DNA of 64,000 nucleotides, from positions 3,584,501 through 3,648,500 of the forward strand of contig JASJOG010000006.1 in NCBI GenBank assembly GCA_030142905.1. The letters run 5' to 3'. This stretch comes from Heliopora coerulea. Lineage: Eukaryota > Cnidaria > Anthozoa > Scleralcyonacea > Helioporidae. The position numbers and the translations under genes were made by a program. Below, one piece after another: positions 14,801 to 25,472 of the stretch. Numbering within the stretch: position 1 is the stretch's first letter; the number at the start of each line of letters is the position of its first letter. The notes beneath the pieces were generated by a model. The model was not told the DNA's origin. It saw nothing but the letters and a program-made list of their open reading frames with translations, and searched no databases.

Positions 14801-17800
14801 CAACAACGAAATCAATCATAATATTTTTTCTGCATGTTAAACTACTTCGTAATATATTTTTGTAATGTCAGTCGATCCTGATGATAAGTTTTGTGTTTAA
14901 CATGACTTAATACCAAGTTGCCTTCTTGAAAATATTACTTTATTCATCTAAACATGAAATTCTTCGATGTATTTGATGCAGTCTGAGATAAGGCTACACC
15001 AAATACGTCGTGATCTTCGAACTTACCATGAAGCCACTATTGCGGGCAGTGACATTGCGGCGCCATATAGCATCAAGTAACGCCATTCACGAATTAAATA
15101 CGCCAACAGTGACATAAATAGGATGCAAAGTGCACTGTAATGCCAGACATTGGTTCCAGCCCAAGAACGATGTTTCACACCACTGTATTCCACCAGCAAA
15201 ATAAAACCGCACGTTGTCGTGCCAGCTAGACAGACATTCAAAGGAAAAGCCTCAGTACATGAATCCAAAATTAAAATTAAACATTAAAAGAAGTCATTCA
15301 TGTGTTTAAGTTAATTAAGTTTCAAAAATTTTAGTTCCCTAAAAATTATTAAGTTTAAAGCTGAATATATGGGTTACACGTAAATGAGTATTTTGAGTAC
15401 GAATTCTACCAAAGGATGTCTCTAAATTTTAAAATGTATGAATTAAGTTTAATATAATAAGTCTAATCTATATCATAAATTTATTTATTTATTTATTTGT
15501 TATTTAAATTTATTCAATTATTTATTTATCCGTTAAAGTGATCTACCTTACTTCGTGCATCAAACGTAATTAGGGATGTGTAAGTTCAGCCTCTATCCAG
15601 TTTAGAGTGAGGCTTCGAAATCAAAATTCTGCGATGAAAACAAAGAATACTTATGAAGAAGCTTCACACTTTAATCAAATTGTAAATGATTATAGTGATT
15701 TTAAGTTTGTTTGTATCAAGAAGATGAAGGATTCGAATGAAACTGAGAATAAACTTTTGTCTAGACAAGCTTATTGGATTGCTGAATTACGTAATTTAAA
15801 CCCATATGAACTAAATAAAAGAAGAGAACTTTGGTTTGGTATCCAGAAATATTATTTGGTTTAACCCCCCGTTTAGTAGAAACGTGAAGACGAACATAGG
15901 TAGGAAATTCCTCAAACTAATCGACAAGCACTTTCTACTTTCCAGCAAGTTAAGCAAAATATTTAATAGAAATACGGTCAAAGTAAGCTACAGCTGCATG
16001 GACAATACGAGAACCACAATTAACAAGCACAACGCCCGCATACCTTCAAAACTAAACACCACCAATACAAACTCTGAAGAATCTAACTGCAATTGCCGAG
16101 CGAAAGATAGACAAGACAAGACAAGACATTTTATTTAATACCGTATGGTTACACACCAGAAAAGATAGGATGGACGCAAAGCCAAAGAAATTTCCACAGT
16201 AAAGTAGGTACAAGCTTACTGCAATAACCGAAAAGGCTAGACTAGACGGTTTGCATTTTATAATAAATACATGCTTAATGGTATAAAAAGTCGGATAAAG
16301 AATTTTATAGTTAATTAAAAATTACAGAAGTTACTGTTGCTCACTATACGATTCTAGTATACTGGATTTCATTTTTCTCTTGAACAAATAGTCTTAACTG
16401 TAGATTTTAAACTCTCATCAATTGAATTCCACACCTTTGTACCAACGAACCTAATATTAAATTTTCCCGTAATTTGTCGCTATTCTAGGAAGAGAATACG
16501 ATGACCTTGAAGAAAGCCTGATGTTATAACTGTTTTTCGTTAACTAATATAAAATAATCGTTGAATATTTCGGGAAGATTACCTTTATGAAAGTCATACA
16601 TAAATAAAGCATTGTGATAAAAAATAAGATCATGAAACTTCAATAATCTTAGTTCCTGAGAAAGATTATTCGTTTATGCCCTAAGATAACAGGGATAACT
16701 ACCCTCTGCAAGGTAGCTGCCTTACCACGAATTTAGTATATCTGGCCGAACACAGTTATCACAACCGACGACGCGACAACCAAAAAATATATCGGAACTA
16801 CCGCAAATTCTCTCAAGGTTCGCTATAACAACCAGATGAAATTACTCCGCGATGCTAAACACTCAAGAGAAACAACCCTGTCAAGTAACATTTGGAAATT
16901 GAATATGGAAAAGCGAGACTATTCAATAAAATAGTCGATTCTGAAGCGCGCAAATTCTTACGAAAATGGAAAAAAACGATATTATTTGTGCCTGGAAAGA
17001 AATAATGTGTATCAAGAAAACCGACCCGGAGCACTTCCTAAACAAAAGATCCGAAATCTTTTCGAAATGCCACCACCGAAACAAACACTTCCTACGCGAC
17101 GTGAAATGGACCATATCTACGCAATGGTGTCAACACATTCCAATGAAATAACGCAAGCATTTAACGATAATCGGAACGAATTTTCCTTCAGTTGTCTGAA
17201 AATCGTCCACGGGCTTGAAACTTCCAGTAACAACGAACTCCCTTTAGTTTCCTACCTATATGTATACATGCTTTTATATATAAACCTATCACAAGGGGAC
17301 ACCTTTATTCATCACTGTATCTGATTACGTTACGCTGGCATTTTAAGTAATAGATAAAATATGAGCGGCAGATCCTTACCGGCATTTACTGTGGCGAGCT
17401 GAAGGAGAGCCAATGTAAATGCCCATAAAGATCTGACGCGAATATTTTATCTTGCTTGTAAAATAAATATTTATTGCGTCCCATGTGATTCATTGTAAAG
17501 TGCATGGTTATTGGAGAGGTAAAATAAGATCTTTTGAAAGACATGCAGATTAAGGTCATCCTCGCAATTTATTTAAATAACCATTTCCCTCCGAATTATG
17601 AAAAGGTGTTGTCTTAACGTTTGTTCGTGGTTCACCTGTGAGTTAGCGAGTATGTTGGACCCACGTTTCCGGAGTCCAAAAAGTTCAGAGAAAGAACGTT
17701 GACTGCTTCCAGAATTAACGCCAAGAACTACTCAGTACAACACAAAGTGGGCTTTAAATATGTTTCAGGATTGGCAGTGAAGTAGAAGTGATAAGAATGT

Positions 17801-20800
17801 ACATTCGGAAGAACTTGGTTTGCACGTGGTAGATGTTTCAAAGGTTCAGAATTTAACGTGTTCAATTGAACGGATGTCTCCCCATACTTAAAATTTCTGG
17901 CTCAGTCAATTTGTCGAAGTAGCCAAGTAGAATGGTCAACGATATCCTCCAAAGACTTTGTACCTGCTGATTTGCGGAATTAATCGTCATTTGTCGGACG
18001 TGCATGGCGATGAAGCATTCAATATTCTGAATAAATGTAATCGAAGGTATGTGTGATTAAGGTCCAATTCAAACGTTGAACTTTCATGTGCCGAACCAAA
18101 TGCAAATCAGTTTTGACAAAGGAATCTTATTCATTAACATTAGATTCGGCATGTGAAAAGTTTGACGTTTGAATTGGGCCTTACTCTTCAGTATTTTCAA
18201 CGTTTGATATATACAGCATTATTTGGGTAGAGATTTTAACTCTTACATGAACTTTTACACTTGATTTTTAGATTTGTGTCCTTTTGCAAGTCGCTAGATG
18301 TTGAGATAAAGAATGCAACGGAATGTGGGATTACGCAGATGTGCAAGAGGGAAAATAGGGAAGAAATCTCTGAGGCAGAGGAAGCTCTCTTTTGGCAGTA
18401 GGAATTTTTAGGATGCAGTAAAGCTGAGTCATTGTTAAAAACATTGTACTTTTACAATGGCAAACTTTATGGCTTGCGTGCATGCGAACATAGATTGCCA
18501 CGATTTTGCAATGTTATTGTGGAAAATGACTACATTATTTTTGACGAGAGTCAATCAAAAGGCTTTCATGAAGGCTTAAATGATCTTACGAGAAAACCAA
18601 AATACACTAAGCACTTATGTCATGGAGCTCGCGAAAACCATGCACCATGCTTGGCATCTATGTATTCAATGTAATTGAGGAAACTAAGTGAAAAGTCATG
18701 TGGAGTTAATAGACGCTTTCCATTTTCGGCCGCACAGAGCTGGACAATTTAATTTGAGTATGAGAAGAGTCCCGCTGGTTTGTGTACGTTAAACAAGATA
18801 CTGCCTGGCAAGTTGTGCAAGAAGGCTGGTCTGCCTCGAAAAACTGCCCATTGTTTGCGGATAACATGCGCAAGCAAGTTGTTCCAAAATTCTTTTGAAG
18901 ACAAATTAACTAGAGAGCGTACGGGACACAGATCGAATGCGCTTTTTGATTATCAGAAGGCTTCTGAAAATCAGTTAGATAATGTGAGTGAAGTTCTAGC
19001 GCCGTGTATAAATTCTCGTAAGAGTAGTGTTAGAAATACGAGAGTTACAAACAAAAGTGCGGCAAGTAAAGCAGAAGTCGAGAATGACTGTGCAAAAGAC
19101 AATGATGAATCGAACAACTGCATTAATTCCTGTAGTTCATTACTTGATGGATTAGACGGTTTGTTTGATGAGCCAGACGAGGTTTTAGCTAAAATGTCTA
19201 TGCCGAAGATAGAGTGAGAAAAGAGTTGTTGAGAATATTTGTAAGAATTCTGTATTTAACAGTTGCACGTTTCATTTTGTTGTTAACAGAAAAAGCTAAG
19301 GTGTGACCATAGATTAGGGTAATTCCATTGTTTTCCCTTATTAATAAAGCTGTTCGAGTGTCTCCTGTTCCACTTAGCGTCATGTGTTGGCTAGAAATCT
19401 TTATCAAAGTTAATGAATTCTAATTAAGCTTAGTAATCTCTATCAAAGTTAGTGAACACTATAGCTGCCATGGCTTCTCGTAGTAAAGGGGGCCCTGAAC
19501 TGTACTGGGAAAGTAGCTTTATTAAATCATAGTAGATATCAAAGGAGCCCAAGATTCGGAACAATACATTTTGATTGTCAAACTACACAAATACATAAAC
19601 ATAAAATAAGACTATTTAACAGTTTAGAGACATGGAGGCTGTAAATGTGAATGGATAGACGAACAAACTTACGACTGATGGGACTCGAAAGGGATGTGCC
19701 AATTCAAAACAAACGAACGAAAGCGAATGTAAACACTGAAAGTCTTCAGAAGTAATTTCAAAAACAAGCGGGAAAAGACAAGCGCTAGACTGACGTAACG
19801 GCCAAGAGGACGTTACAAATACTAATTAAGTTTATTTATAATTCATTCTTACTTCATCAACCCCGACTTATCCCTGCTGACGTTTCAAGCCCTCTCGGTG
19901 CTTTCAGCTTGTACATCTTTATTGCAATTTAGAGTACTATCCACGTGACCTTCAGAGGAAGTTCTCACTGGTTTGTACCATTATGAATAATTAAAGATTT
20001 TACAAGTAAATCTGGAAGGGGGTCAATCTTTCTGCAAAGGGGGGTAGCCCGTCACTCCTACAGCACTGATTTAAACCAAAAATTTCAATGAAAAATGAGG
20101 AGGCTGTTAAGTTATCATATTTTTAACTCCACACTAATAAATGAAAATGTTTTTCTGATACATACCACATCCTATACCGGTAAGTATTCGGCATAGTATA
20201 TAAACTGACAAATATTTGAGCCAAACAATCAACCACGATGATGTAGCCACAGTAAGAGCCGCAAACAAAATTGTTTTTCTTCTCCCAATCTTGTCGGAAA
20301 TAATACCAAATATCAAAGTTCCCAACAGCCACCCAAGCCAGAAAAGGGAAGAACTGACATTTTGTAAAAAACTCTTCTGGCAAACGAGTTCAAACTAAAA
20401 GAAAGATGCATTAGTTCAAACGCTTTTGCTTAAATAAAGGATTTAAAATGCAACAAACATGTTTGAAAAAAGTGATTATTCTAAAAATCTATCATTTGTA
20501 GGACTGTAATATTTGTATGTAGGACTACGTAATATTAATCAGTAAATGAGAAGCTTTCCGGTATCAGGATAAGCGAACACGAGGTGCAGTTGTTTATTTT
20601 TGGCACGAATTCTGTAAAAAACTTCTAAACTTGTGATTTGCTCACCATAAAATAGAAATTTATTTGTAGAAAGTTACCTAAATAGTGTTTGTAAATGTAG
20701 TCCAGAAAGGATGTACTATCAATCAGTCTTCTATCATCTTTATAGATCAAATTCAGCGCTGTGGAATTTTCCGCATGAATTATCAATGAGTTTTTTGCTA

Positions 20801-22162
20801 TATATTTTAATTGGTATCTCTACAAAAACATCAGTTTTCATCATTCACTTTCTTTCGAACGTTGCTTCCTATTAGTGAAAAATCGAATTACAATTGTTTT
20901 CTGCAGGCGTTCTCGTTGGCAGATAGTGACAGACTTCCCCACACTCAACGTTAATTAACAATACTTGTCAGCATGAAAATTTGAGCAATATTTCCCCACA
21001 GCTAGACAAGTCATCATAAAAGTTAAATCAGGCATACTTTATTAAAATATAAAACAGGTTGTCTTTGGCTTAAATTATTAAACACCTATGCCTTTTAAGC
21101 ATTTTAAGTCCTAGACTACATGCATTATTTCATATTTTTTTTTACACCGGTCTTTTTATTAAGTCGCCATGAGTTATCTTGGCTATTGATTTTCCAGGCG
21201 GAAAGCGTAATCGTAATATAAAGATCAGAGCCCAGCTCAGAATTCTTAAGTGTATCGCCATAGTGAAAGAGGCAAGTCGACTTGTGACCAAAACAAGCTT
21301 TACATGTACTATTCCAAGTCATTGCCCGACTATACGTACAAGCGCTTGGGTTCGCCCGTGCTAAAGCATGCGCGAGCTCAAGTGTGTGCACTTAGGCTGT
21401 ACTTTGCTAGGTGTTACTCAACATCCGGTCGTGTGGAGTTTGTTACGCAAACAATATAGAGCTTCTTATGCAAGCCTCGTCGTCTGTTATGCAAGCTTAA
21501 AAAGGTTGCATAACGTCTGTTATGCAAGCTTAAAAAGGTTGTATTTACGAAAATTGACCAATTCAATACAAAAAGTCAAAAAGAAAAATGTTATAAAAAT
21601 TACTCGACAACTGTTATTCGAAATATATTGAAATTTATTCTCAACAGGCTGTTTTATCCTTACAATTTTATGCTTGGTTTTGAGCCTTCTTAAAACATAA
21701 AATGTGGCTTCATAAGAGCAAATTTTAAAAAAAACGTAAGCCTTTTAGGATCATCTCGTACGCACAAAGGGTAACCGATCTCCCTCCTTAACAATTGACA
21801 TTAATATTAAGACAAGAAACCTTGAGTAAATTTACATGTTGATGAAAACCGGCTCGTGCTTATTCATGAATACCAACCTCGGTAACGGTTGACGTGAAAG
21901 TATCTGAAAACTTCCAGGCTGACCTTGGCATATCACATCTAGCTGTATAGTGATCACTTGCCGTGCCCACGACTCCAGTAATGTTACATACGGTACTGTT
22001 TGCCACGCACTCCCAGGTTGGTTCACCAGCAATGAACGTTATGATCATGACATGAAAAGAGCTCGTAGCAAATTCAATAAAGCCAACCAGTTGCAATATT
22101 AGAATTTGATATCTGCTATAACCACCGATTTCTTTCAGAACGTTATCCACGGACACGGCCAT
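2891..22162 (-). CDS. SLC22-family organic ion transporter, complete, 9 exons, 523 aa
   Basis: Major-facilitator transporter of the SLC22 (organic cation/anion) family, expected in the plasma membrane; substrate not predictable. Exons: 22162-21878, 20394-20166, 15225-15027, 12866-12654, 9438-9304, 8881-8787, 5338-5230, 3979-3907, 3124-2891. All introns are GT-AG and the phases (0,1,2,2,2,1,2,0) keep one frame of 1572 bp to TAA. Visible marks: TM1 at about 20-45; N-glycosylation sequons N55 and N60 in the first extracellular loop; the MFS motif [11 protein letters not shown] (125-135); PESCRFL (241-247), where the family usually has PESPRWL; LGRRK (355-359); TEIFPTSVR (414-422); LPET (473-476) before a charged cytoplasmic tail. 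The start was chosen because exon 1 opens with a typical SLC22 N-terminus. Introns are long and full of repeats. No promoter was identified. The family is secure; orthology within SLC22 is not. Confidence 0.94.
4203..5022. mobile_element. pogo/Tigger-like MITE in an SLC22 intron
   Basis: The left end reads TA-CAGTTGAACCCCGTTAAG. The right end is its near complement, CTTAACAAAGATTCAACTG-TA. The termini are therefore inverted and flanked by TA dinucleotides, as in Tc1/mariner-pogo elements, and CAGTTGAAC matches the Tigger style. The 820-bp interior repeats 'ggccgcttaa'-type motifs near both ends and has no transposase frame. Confidence 0.6.
5345..8780. other. SLC22 intron, mostly featureless
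   Basis: This is the intron between the exons at 8881-8787 and 5338-5230. It is AT-rich with a trinucleotide-rich patch (TTA/TCA/TCG) at about 6968-7042. A 24-bp tandem duplication containing TCATTTATTATAACCATAA lies at about 8374-8422. A degenerate tRNA-like scrap (GGTTAGAGC) is at about 8622. No supported gene was found. Confidence 0.5.
10359..10652 (-). CDS. Unrecognised 97-aa reading frame, possible gene relic
   Basis: I do not recognise this frame. It has balanced, protein-like composition with aromatic-rich patches (KLWHYYGWD) rather than low complexity. The same frame stays open upstream of the first Met (residues before CRNSPD), suggesting a longer ancestral frame. It lies in an SLC22 intron on the gene's strand, without convincing splice sites tying it to the gene. 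It could be a transposon-protein remnant or chance. Confidence 0.2.
   Translation of the reverse strand: MYNTCRNSPDLLVYSDENQFKLWHYYGWDVVAGLVLKEDILVYTDTLKRLHQNPTFLMHFVSSTIPNSKKRAGELDIQKTDLCKRNDRVKTPENYKW
10922..11825. mobile_element. About 0.9-kb inverted-repeat element
   Basis: The two ends carry the same terminal sequence in opposite orientation: GGCTTTGATAGATTGTGCC at 10922-10940 and its complement at 11807-11825. Internally, TTGTGCC and AGCACA-type motifs recur near both ends. No transposase frame and no clear target duplication are visible, so the class is unknown. Runs of the dispersed minisatellite unit ACTTGACTTGGGACTTG lie on either side, at about 10830-10920 and 12230-12325. Confidence 0.5.
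13586..13603 (+). repeat. Poly-G run of 18
   Basis: This is an uninterrupted run of 18 G residues in an SLC22 intron. The true length is uncertain because homopolymers are often miscounted. Confidence 0.7.
13850..13910 (-). other. Penelope-type 3' end signature
   Basis: On the minus strand, TTGACAAAGTGGCAG leads to CCGAAACGTAG. This is the local CTGA...GAAACG signature that elsewhere in the window follows GIY-YIG retroelement frames. No coding part remains here. Confidence 0.3.
15479..15535. repeat. ATTT tetranucleotide microsatellite
   Basis: This is an imperfect run of ATTT units just upstream (in plus coordinates) of retroelement debris. No other content was seen. Confidence 0.6.
15607..15835 (+). 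pseudogene. C-terminal fragment of a GIY-YIG retroelement protein
   Basis: The frame ends in a segment like [20 protein letters not shown]. That resembles the E-x-x-W-I-x-x-L-(R)-x-L-x-P-x-G-L-N ending of GIY-YIG endonuclease domains in Penelope-like elements; the usual Gly before the final L-N is Glu here. The GIY-YIG core is missing. The piece abuts a second, different retroelement fragment starting at about 15836. It lies antisense in an SLC22 intron. Confidence 0.45.
15836..17115 (+). pseudogene. Retroelement C-terminal region with GIY-YIG-like domain, split by an insertion
   Basis: The first part (15850-16107) reads [19 protein letters not shown], then [12 protein letters not shown] and NCRAKD. 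The second part (about 16700-17115) continues in the same register: [39 protein letters not shown]. This order is typical of a cysteine-rich linker plus GIY-YIG-type nuclease behind the reverse transcriptase of Penelope-like or related elements. In-frame stops (for example after RDYSIK) and frame changes show decay. The RT itself is absent. About 590 bp of foreign sequence separates the two parts. Confidence 0.5.
16107..16700 (-). mobile_element. Insertion with a tandem TTGTC tail, probable LINE/SINE 3' end
   Basis: On the minus strand the block ends in tandem TTGTC units (16107-16130 in plus coordinates), like the short tandem tails of some LINE/SINE families. The frame of the flanking GIY-YIG retroelement stops at its left edge and resumes at its right edge. 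A short AAGATA-like direct repeat sits at the two junctions. No reverse-transcriptase motif was recognised inside. Confidence 0.4.
17352..17452. mobile_element. Imperfect hairpin MITE
   Basis: Outer arms are AGATAAAATAT / ATATTTTATCT. Inner arms are CAGATC...GGCATTTAC and GTAAATGCC...GATCTG. They fold into an imperfect hairpin of about 100 bp. There is no coding content. Confidence 0.4.
17690..19217 (+). pseudogene. Crypton-like (DUF3504-type) tyrosine recombinase, broken
   Basis: Exon A (about 17725-18046) encodes a core-binding-like segment, with [12 protein letters not shown] and [18 protein letters not shown] as landmarks. The intron 18047-18270 has a GTATGT donor and a TTTTTAG acceptor and restores the frame. 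Exon B (18271-19217) carries [19 protein letters not shown], then [15 protein letters not shown] and [13 protein letters not shown]. These match the Arg (R...EHR), His-x-x-Arg and GHRS boxes of the recombinase fold seen in Crypton-derived metazoan proteins (the QRICH1/ZMYM-associated domain). In-frame stops occur in both exons (for example after FQDWQ and after EEALFWQ), so it is non-functional. It lies antisense in an SLC22 intron. Confidence 0.65.
18060..18182. mobile_element. 123-bp MITE in the Crypton-like intron
   Basis: Arms of about 37 bp begin AAGGTCCAATTCAAACGTT on the left; the near complement on the right ends AACGT-free as GTTTGAATTGGGCCTT. They are separated by about 48 bp. TAA and TTA trinucleotides border the ends. 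The element sits wholly inside the recombinase intron, so splicing would have removed it. It has no ORF. Confidence 0.6.
19877..19907 (-). other. Penelope-type 3' signature, isolated
   Basis: On the minus strand: CTGA, an AAGC/GCTT hairpin, then GAAACGTCAG. It resembles the signatures at 30693 and 59456 but lacks the NGA after CTGA. No coding remains are adjacent. Confidence 0.3.
21483..21541. repeat. Two-copy tandem repeat, about 32 bp
   Basis: A unit containing CGTCTGTTATGCAAGCTT and AAAAAGGTTG occurs twice in direct tandem. It lies in the first SLC22 intron. No function is apparent. Confidence 0.6.
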
Positions 22163-25150
22163 TTTGCCAAAAAATGACCTCCAGAGAGGTGTTGCAATGA
22201 TGGGAAAATCGGTGAGTTCAGATACGCTTTAGGTGGTGGCCAACCAGGCAGCAGGTCACAAACGCGCTTGATATCAGATGACTAGAAAATAGATATACTG
22301 AACAGATAAACTAATACTTTTTTCAACCCAAATACAAATATTCTCACCAGTAATGAAGAAAAATCGGAAAGTTAAATTCTTCTGGGTATGGATCTTTCAC
22401 GACTCTGAAGGGTGAACCTCTTGAAACTGACATTAGATATCATGTCTCTGGATTTTTTTATACCAAGGAATTGTTTTTCGGTAACCAGATACTATGGATT
22501 CTTGCTGGGACAGACGAGTATCACTGATTTTGCTGACTCATTGCTGTTTTCATGGAAGCTATTTGGAATGTTGTCAAAAATAAGCTAGTTCTTTCACACA
22601 TGGGAGTTATAAAGGTCCAAACGACTTGAAGATTATCATGAAACAGCGCACTAATATGATCTTCGCTCGGCACTCGAGTCCGTGTAAGTAAGTGGTTATA
22701 CCGTTTCGCTTGAGACAAGAAAGCCGGTTTGTTTCCTATCAGAGACTCAGAAATAATACCGAAAAACCAGGCTTGAGAATCATGCATATTCATACGCATA
22801 TTAACACCACTGCACTACACACATTCACCTCTAGAAAGTAGGTGAATGTGTACATAAAAACCTTCACAATTAAAGTAACCTGTATGTGTGAAAAGCAACG
22901 TTATCGTTAACTGAAACGAAAGTCTGAAATTTTCCATAATCGCAAAACTTGCGGTGTTGGCCTGTGGCAGAGTGGTAATGACCTTATCACTTACCTCCCT
23001 GACCAGATTTCGCTTACGACTCCGTGCATTTGACTGATTAGATCGGTTACCTATTATATGAGACGAGTTTCATCCTTTTTGAATCTACTAAACATCGCAT
23101 GTTTTTTGGGAGTTTTTTCCGAGATATTCGGGTTACCTTTCTGAAGAAACACTAGAACTATGAGAGGTGGCCCTTACTGGACCTCGAGGGACAGCAGCTT
23201 GTTTACAACTGACAGGGTTGCTCAATTTGGAAAACAAATATGAAATACTTCGTATTAGATGTCAGGAACTAGGGTGCAACACATATCTCTAAAACACGTC
23301 TGGATTGAGCATCTTTTGTGTGAAAGTGAAGTCAAAATGATGGCATAGAATGAAAATCAAGCCAAAGGGTCACTCAAGTCGGAATCTCTGAAGTTTTTGT
23401 CCTCCTGCATGTCGTGCTGCGTATATTGGCCGCCATGTTCCGAGCCAGAAACCTGCAGACAGGTCAAATTAATAACAAAGGTGATGGCGAAAAACAGGTT
23501 TGGATCATTTGAACTGCTGTATCTCAAAAACCCAGAAGAAAGTTAAATAAGCAGTATTATTGTATTTTAAAGGTAGGGCCTAATTTACCAAATTGAAAAC
23601 GGGTTAGTTTTCATTAATATAAGAATGGAATACTAAGTAGATAGTGATAAATAAGACAAAAAGTTAAAAGGTTGATAAATGCCTTGAGGTCCGTCAAGGC
23701 AGTTATCAACCTTTTTTAACATTTGTGATGGGCCAAACCCTCCTCCTTTAATCATAAAACTGGTTTAATTCTTTAAATTAGAGCTCCGAAACAGAGGCAG
23801 GTGGCCCCGCTGCCCTTTGCTTGCGGGGCAACGTGGGGGCAGGCGATTGCGTTACAAATGATGAATAGATGGTACCAGCATGACATGTTATACTTCCTTT
23901 TAAAGAAATTTATTGAGTAAAGAAAGCAAAAACATTGAAAATCTGGTTTTATTTTGCCATTGGTAAGCAAGAACAAATGTTAGAACCATAATATATATTA
24001 AACCGAAATATATTTTGACTTAATCATTAATGTTTAAAAACTGTTATTGACTAATTCATTTCATAAACGTTCATTGGGTCATTTGGGTGTATCTACCAGT
24101 AACTTTCCGTGTTGAATTAAAAAAAAAAAATTTTGCTAGTCTGCTGAGCAAAATGAAAATGCGAGATACTACTCCCGCTGGCCTCAGTCAACACTCCTCT
24201 CTACTGAAGGCATTCCAAATAATTTGACTGTTTTGATTCATTTCAAAGGTTCATCTTAATTTATTTTCTGTTCTTATGGTTCCCAATAGCATCAATTTTA
24301 GTAAGCAGAAATAGGAATCTCCCAAATTTATTTGATTTTCTCATGATTGATCATGCTGCCACGGTGCAGTCTCTGAATATAATGCTCCCAAATTGTTTGT
24401 CCAATGCTACCAGTTTGGCAAACCTCCCTTAAAGCTAGTCTTTTGCCGTCGGCTCAGTAAACAAGGAAACGAGCTTTTGGCGCGAAATGCAAGCAGCAAA
24501 GTTCAGTTTTCTTACGACGGAACCTAAAATGCCGGTAGTTGATGAAGATATATGCAAAATTGAAAAAAATACGAATAGCACTTTGCAATACTTTTTCTCC
24601 AAAAAGGTTTCCTTTTCCAACATTACTGTTTCTCCATCAACGCCTGACATGATTTCCTGGCTGAACGCTTACCCTAACTAAATGTTAAATAAGCTGCTTC
24701 AGACTTCTCCACATGGTGACATAAGAAAGAAATGGTTGCCGAAGTTGGAACATCTGCTTCTGTTTCAAGGTGGGAGGTTTCTTCCCCGTCTATTTACAAG
24801 GTTTCCTAATGACAAATAAAAAAGTGAATCAGGGAGCATTTTCCTGTTTGCAATAATCAATTAATGCCACTCTTTCCCTTTTAACTTTCCACTATAATAC
24901 GTCCATTTTTCCTCAAATGTCCTGATTACATTTAACATTTCTTACTGTCTGCCATGAGTCCATATTTAATGTTCTTTTTTGTACAGTGTGCAAACTATTT
25001 CTTTACAAAGATTGTTCTAGAAAAATTGTACTTTTCATAATATTTATCTTTTCCAAATAATGGGCACGATCAGATTTCTAGTTACTGTGGGTCATTTTTT
25101 TTCATTATTCTAATGACCTTCACAGTTTGCTATTTATGTTATTATCTAGC
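22163..25150. other. Intergenic region upstream of SLC22
   Basis: No supported gene was found. A hairpin lies at 23663-23720 (GTTAAAAGGTTGATAA... with complementary right arm). A frame at 24487-24681 has no recognisable domain. The SLC22 promoter should lie within the first few hundred bases above 22162, but no TATA box or initiator could be singled out. Confidence 0.4.
23663..23720. repeat. 58-bp hairpin
   Basis: Arms of about 25 bp (GTTAAAAGGTTGATAAATGC and complement) surround a 6-bp loop. No flanking duplication or asymmetric tail like those of the foldbacks elsewhere in the window was found. Confidence 0.5.
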
Positions 25151-25156
25151 ATATAT

Positions 25157-25450
25157 TGTTGCACAACCTTCGCCTATTTGTGCGGCGCTTGTTCGTGAAT
25201 TCAGTAGATTCTACTAGGGACTGTATCTATCTTTTATTTCACTCTCTCCGTACGCTTCCTTCTGACTTCTCTTCACCTTACGAATACTTTACAACCTGCC
25301 TCGACGCTATCCAAAGGACAAGTGCCAAGCCTAGCCTTTAAGGTCAAGGTCCAGGTTGGCTTACAATGGTTCCTTGTTGTCCAGTATAATGACATGTTGT
25401 TTACAACAGGTTCTTTGTTACTAATTTAATTAAAACTACTCTGCCACACA
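25157..25450 (-). repeat. Probable 3' LTR of the BEL/Pao element
   Basis: The segment starts TGTGTGG and ends GCAACA on the minus strand, giving TG...CA termini. It directly follows a purine-rich AAGGTGGGGAG stretch (the polypurine-tract position) downstream of the integrase frame. Length is about 294 bp. No second LTR is in the window, so its limits are inferred. Confidence 0.5.
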
Positions 25451-25472
25451 CTCCCCACCTTGACGAGCACCG

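Noticed and set aside
24487..24681. 64-aa plus-strand frame and its antisense
   Set aside because: Both strands are open with no recognisable motif; chance cannot be excluded.
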